Shown: positions 63,740-64,000 of the stretch, one piece after another | Position numbering within the stretch: position 1 is the stretch's first letter | Layout: each line of letters opens with the position of its first letter | Assembly: GCA_965240325.2 (NCBI GenBank) | Contig: OZ251230.1 | Location: forward strand, 1,116,001-1,180,000 | Length of the DNA stretch: 64,000 nucleotides | Direction of reading: 5' to 3' | DNA from: Rebecca billardiae RCC1528 | Lineage: Eukaryota > Haptophyta | Notes under the pieces: generated by a model | Database searches by the model: none | Told to the model about the DNA's origin: nothing | What the model saw: the letters and a program-made list of their open reading frames with translations, nothing else | Made by a program: the position numbers and the translations under genes

Positions 63740-64000
63740 TTCAAAAGAATCTCTTCAATATGATGAGGAGGTTCATCCAACGAGACAGGTGGGTAACTTG
63801 GTTTAAAAGCGCTATTCAAAAGAATCTCTTTCAATACCATGAGGCGGTTCATCCATCGAGACAGGCGGGTAACTTCTTTTCGCAAGCGCTATTCAAAAGA
63901 ATCTGGCCTCATAGCTGTTTTCGACCCAAAACAATCAAACGTCGCTCGGCAAACTCGTACTCCAGCATACAAGAAGGACAAAAATACTCACTTGCTTCAC

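Larger units (their letters stand above)
60105..63930 (+). repeat. 75-77-bp tandem array holding two nested mobile elements
   Basis: The unit reads GAGGCGGTTCATCCATCGAG, ACAGGCGGGTAACTTGG, AAGCGCTATTCAAAAGAATC and CTTTCAATA. Pieces lie at 60105-60165, 61993-62051 and 63740-63930; removing the insertions at 60166-61992 and 62052-63739 leaves about four contiguous units. Confidence 0.85.

Overview
This window looks like nuclear DNA of a GC-rich photosynthetic microalga, most likely a haptophyte or another alga with a secondary plastid. The evidence is spliced protein genes, a violaxanthin de-epoxidase-related (VDR) protein with a possible bipartite plastid leader, an SLC44-type transporter, Sel1-MYND proteins, an EsV-1-7 repeat protein and a TIR-like domain of the kind common in such algae. 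The lineage is inferred from gene content and was not tested. GC-rich coding DNA leaves long open frames on all six frames, so most long ORFs are shadows.

Layout. 1-2712: a cut-off Helitron-like end and a 1.69-kb DNA transposon. 3.1-26.1 kb is the gene-rich part: VDR (-), an Sfi1-like alpha-helical repeat protein (-), a PC-esterase/TBL-like secreted protein (+), a 14-repeat EsV-1-7 protein (-), a decayed hypothetical gene (+), a DHX34-like helicase pseudogene (+), a type I DnaJ (-), an SLC44/CTL-like transporter (+) and a large multi-membrane protein ending in a TIR-like domain (+). 26.3-32.1 kb is repeat territory. 32.1-35.9 kb holds a PDI-like protein (-) head to head with an unknown gene (+). 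36.6-38.7 kb is another Helitron-like element. 41.2-45 kb holds an unusual triosephosphate isomerase (-) and a serine carboxypeptidase (+), separated by a nested insertion. 45-53 kb is mostly repeats and gene debris. 53.4-58 kb holds two tandem Sel1-MYND paralogues with a shattered third copy between them. 58.3-64 kb is mobile DNA nested inside a 76-bp tandem array.

Seven introns could be placed by restoring conserved protein sequence across the gaps. All start GTG, most start GTGCG, end in CAG, and are packed with alternating CG or CA/GC tracts. Several are multiples of three without stops, so they masquerade as coding sequence. One splits the DnaJ start codon.

The most interesting signals are: (i) a family of elements with identical ends but unrelated interiors, resembling Helitron/Helentron-type rolling-circle transposons; (ii) a TIR transposon with clean 4-bp target duplications at both ends of the window; (iii) a CpG-poor 790-bp insertion with a 6-bp target duplication and empty sites in the same window; and (iv) proteins with altered active or metal sites: a PDI with two CxxS centres, a TPI with an acylation-type N terminus and altered loops, and a DnaJ lacking both halves of one zinc site. 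No tRNA, rRNA or CRISPR was recognised.
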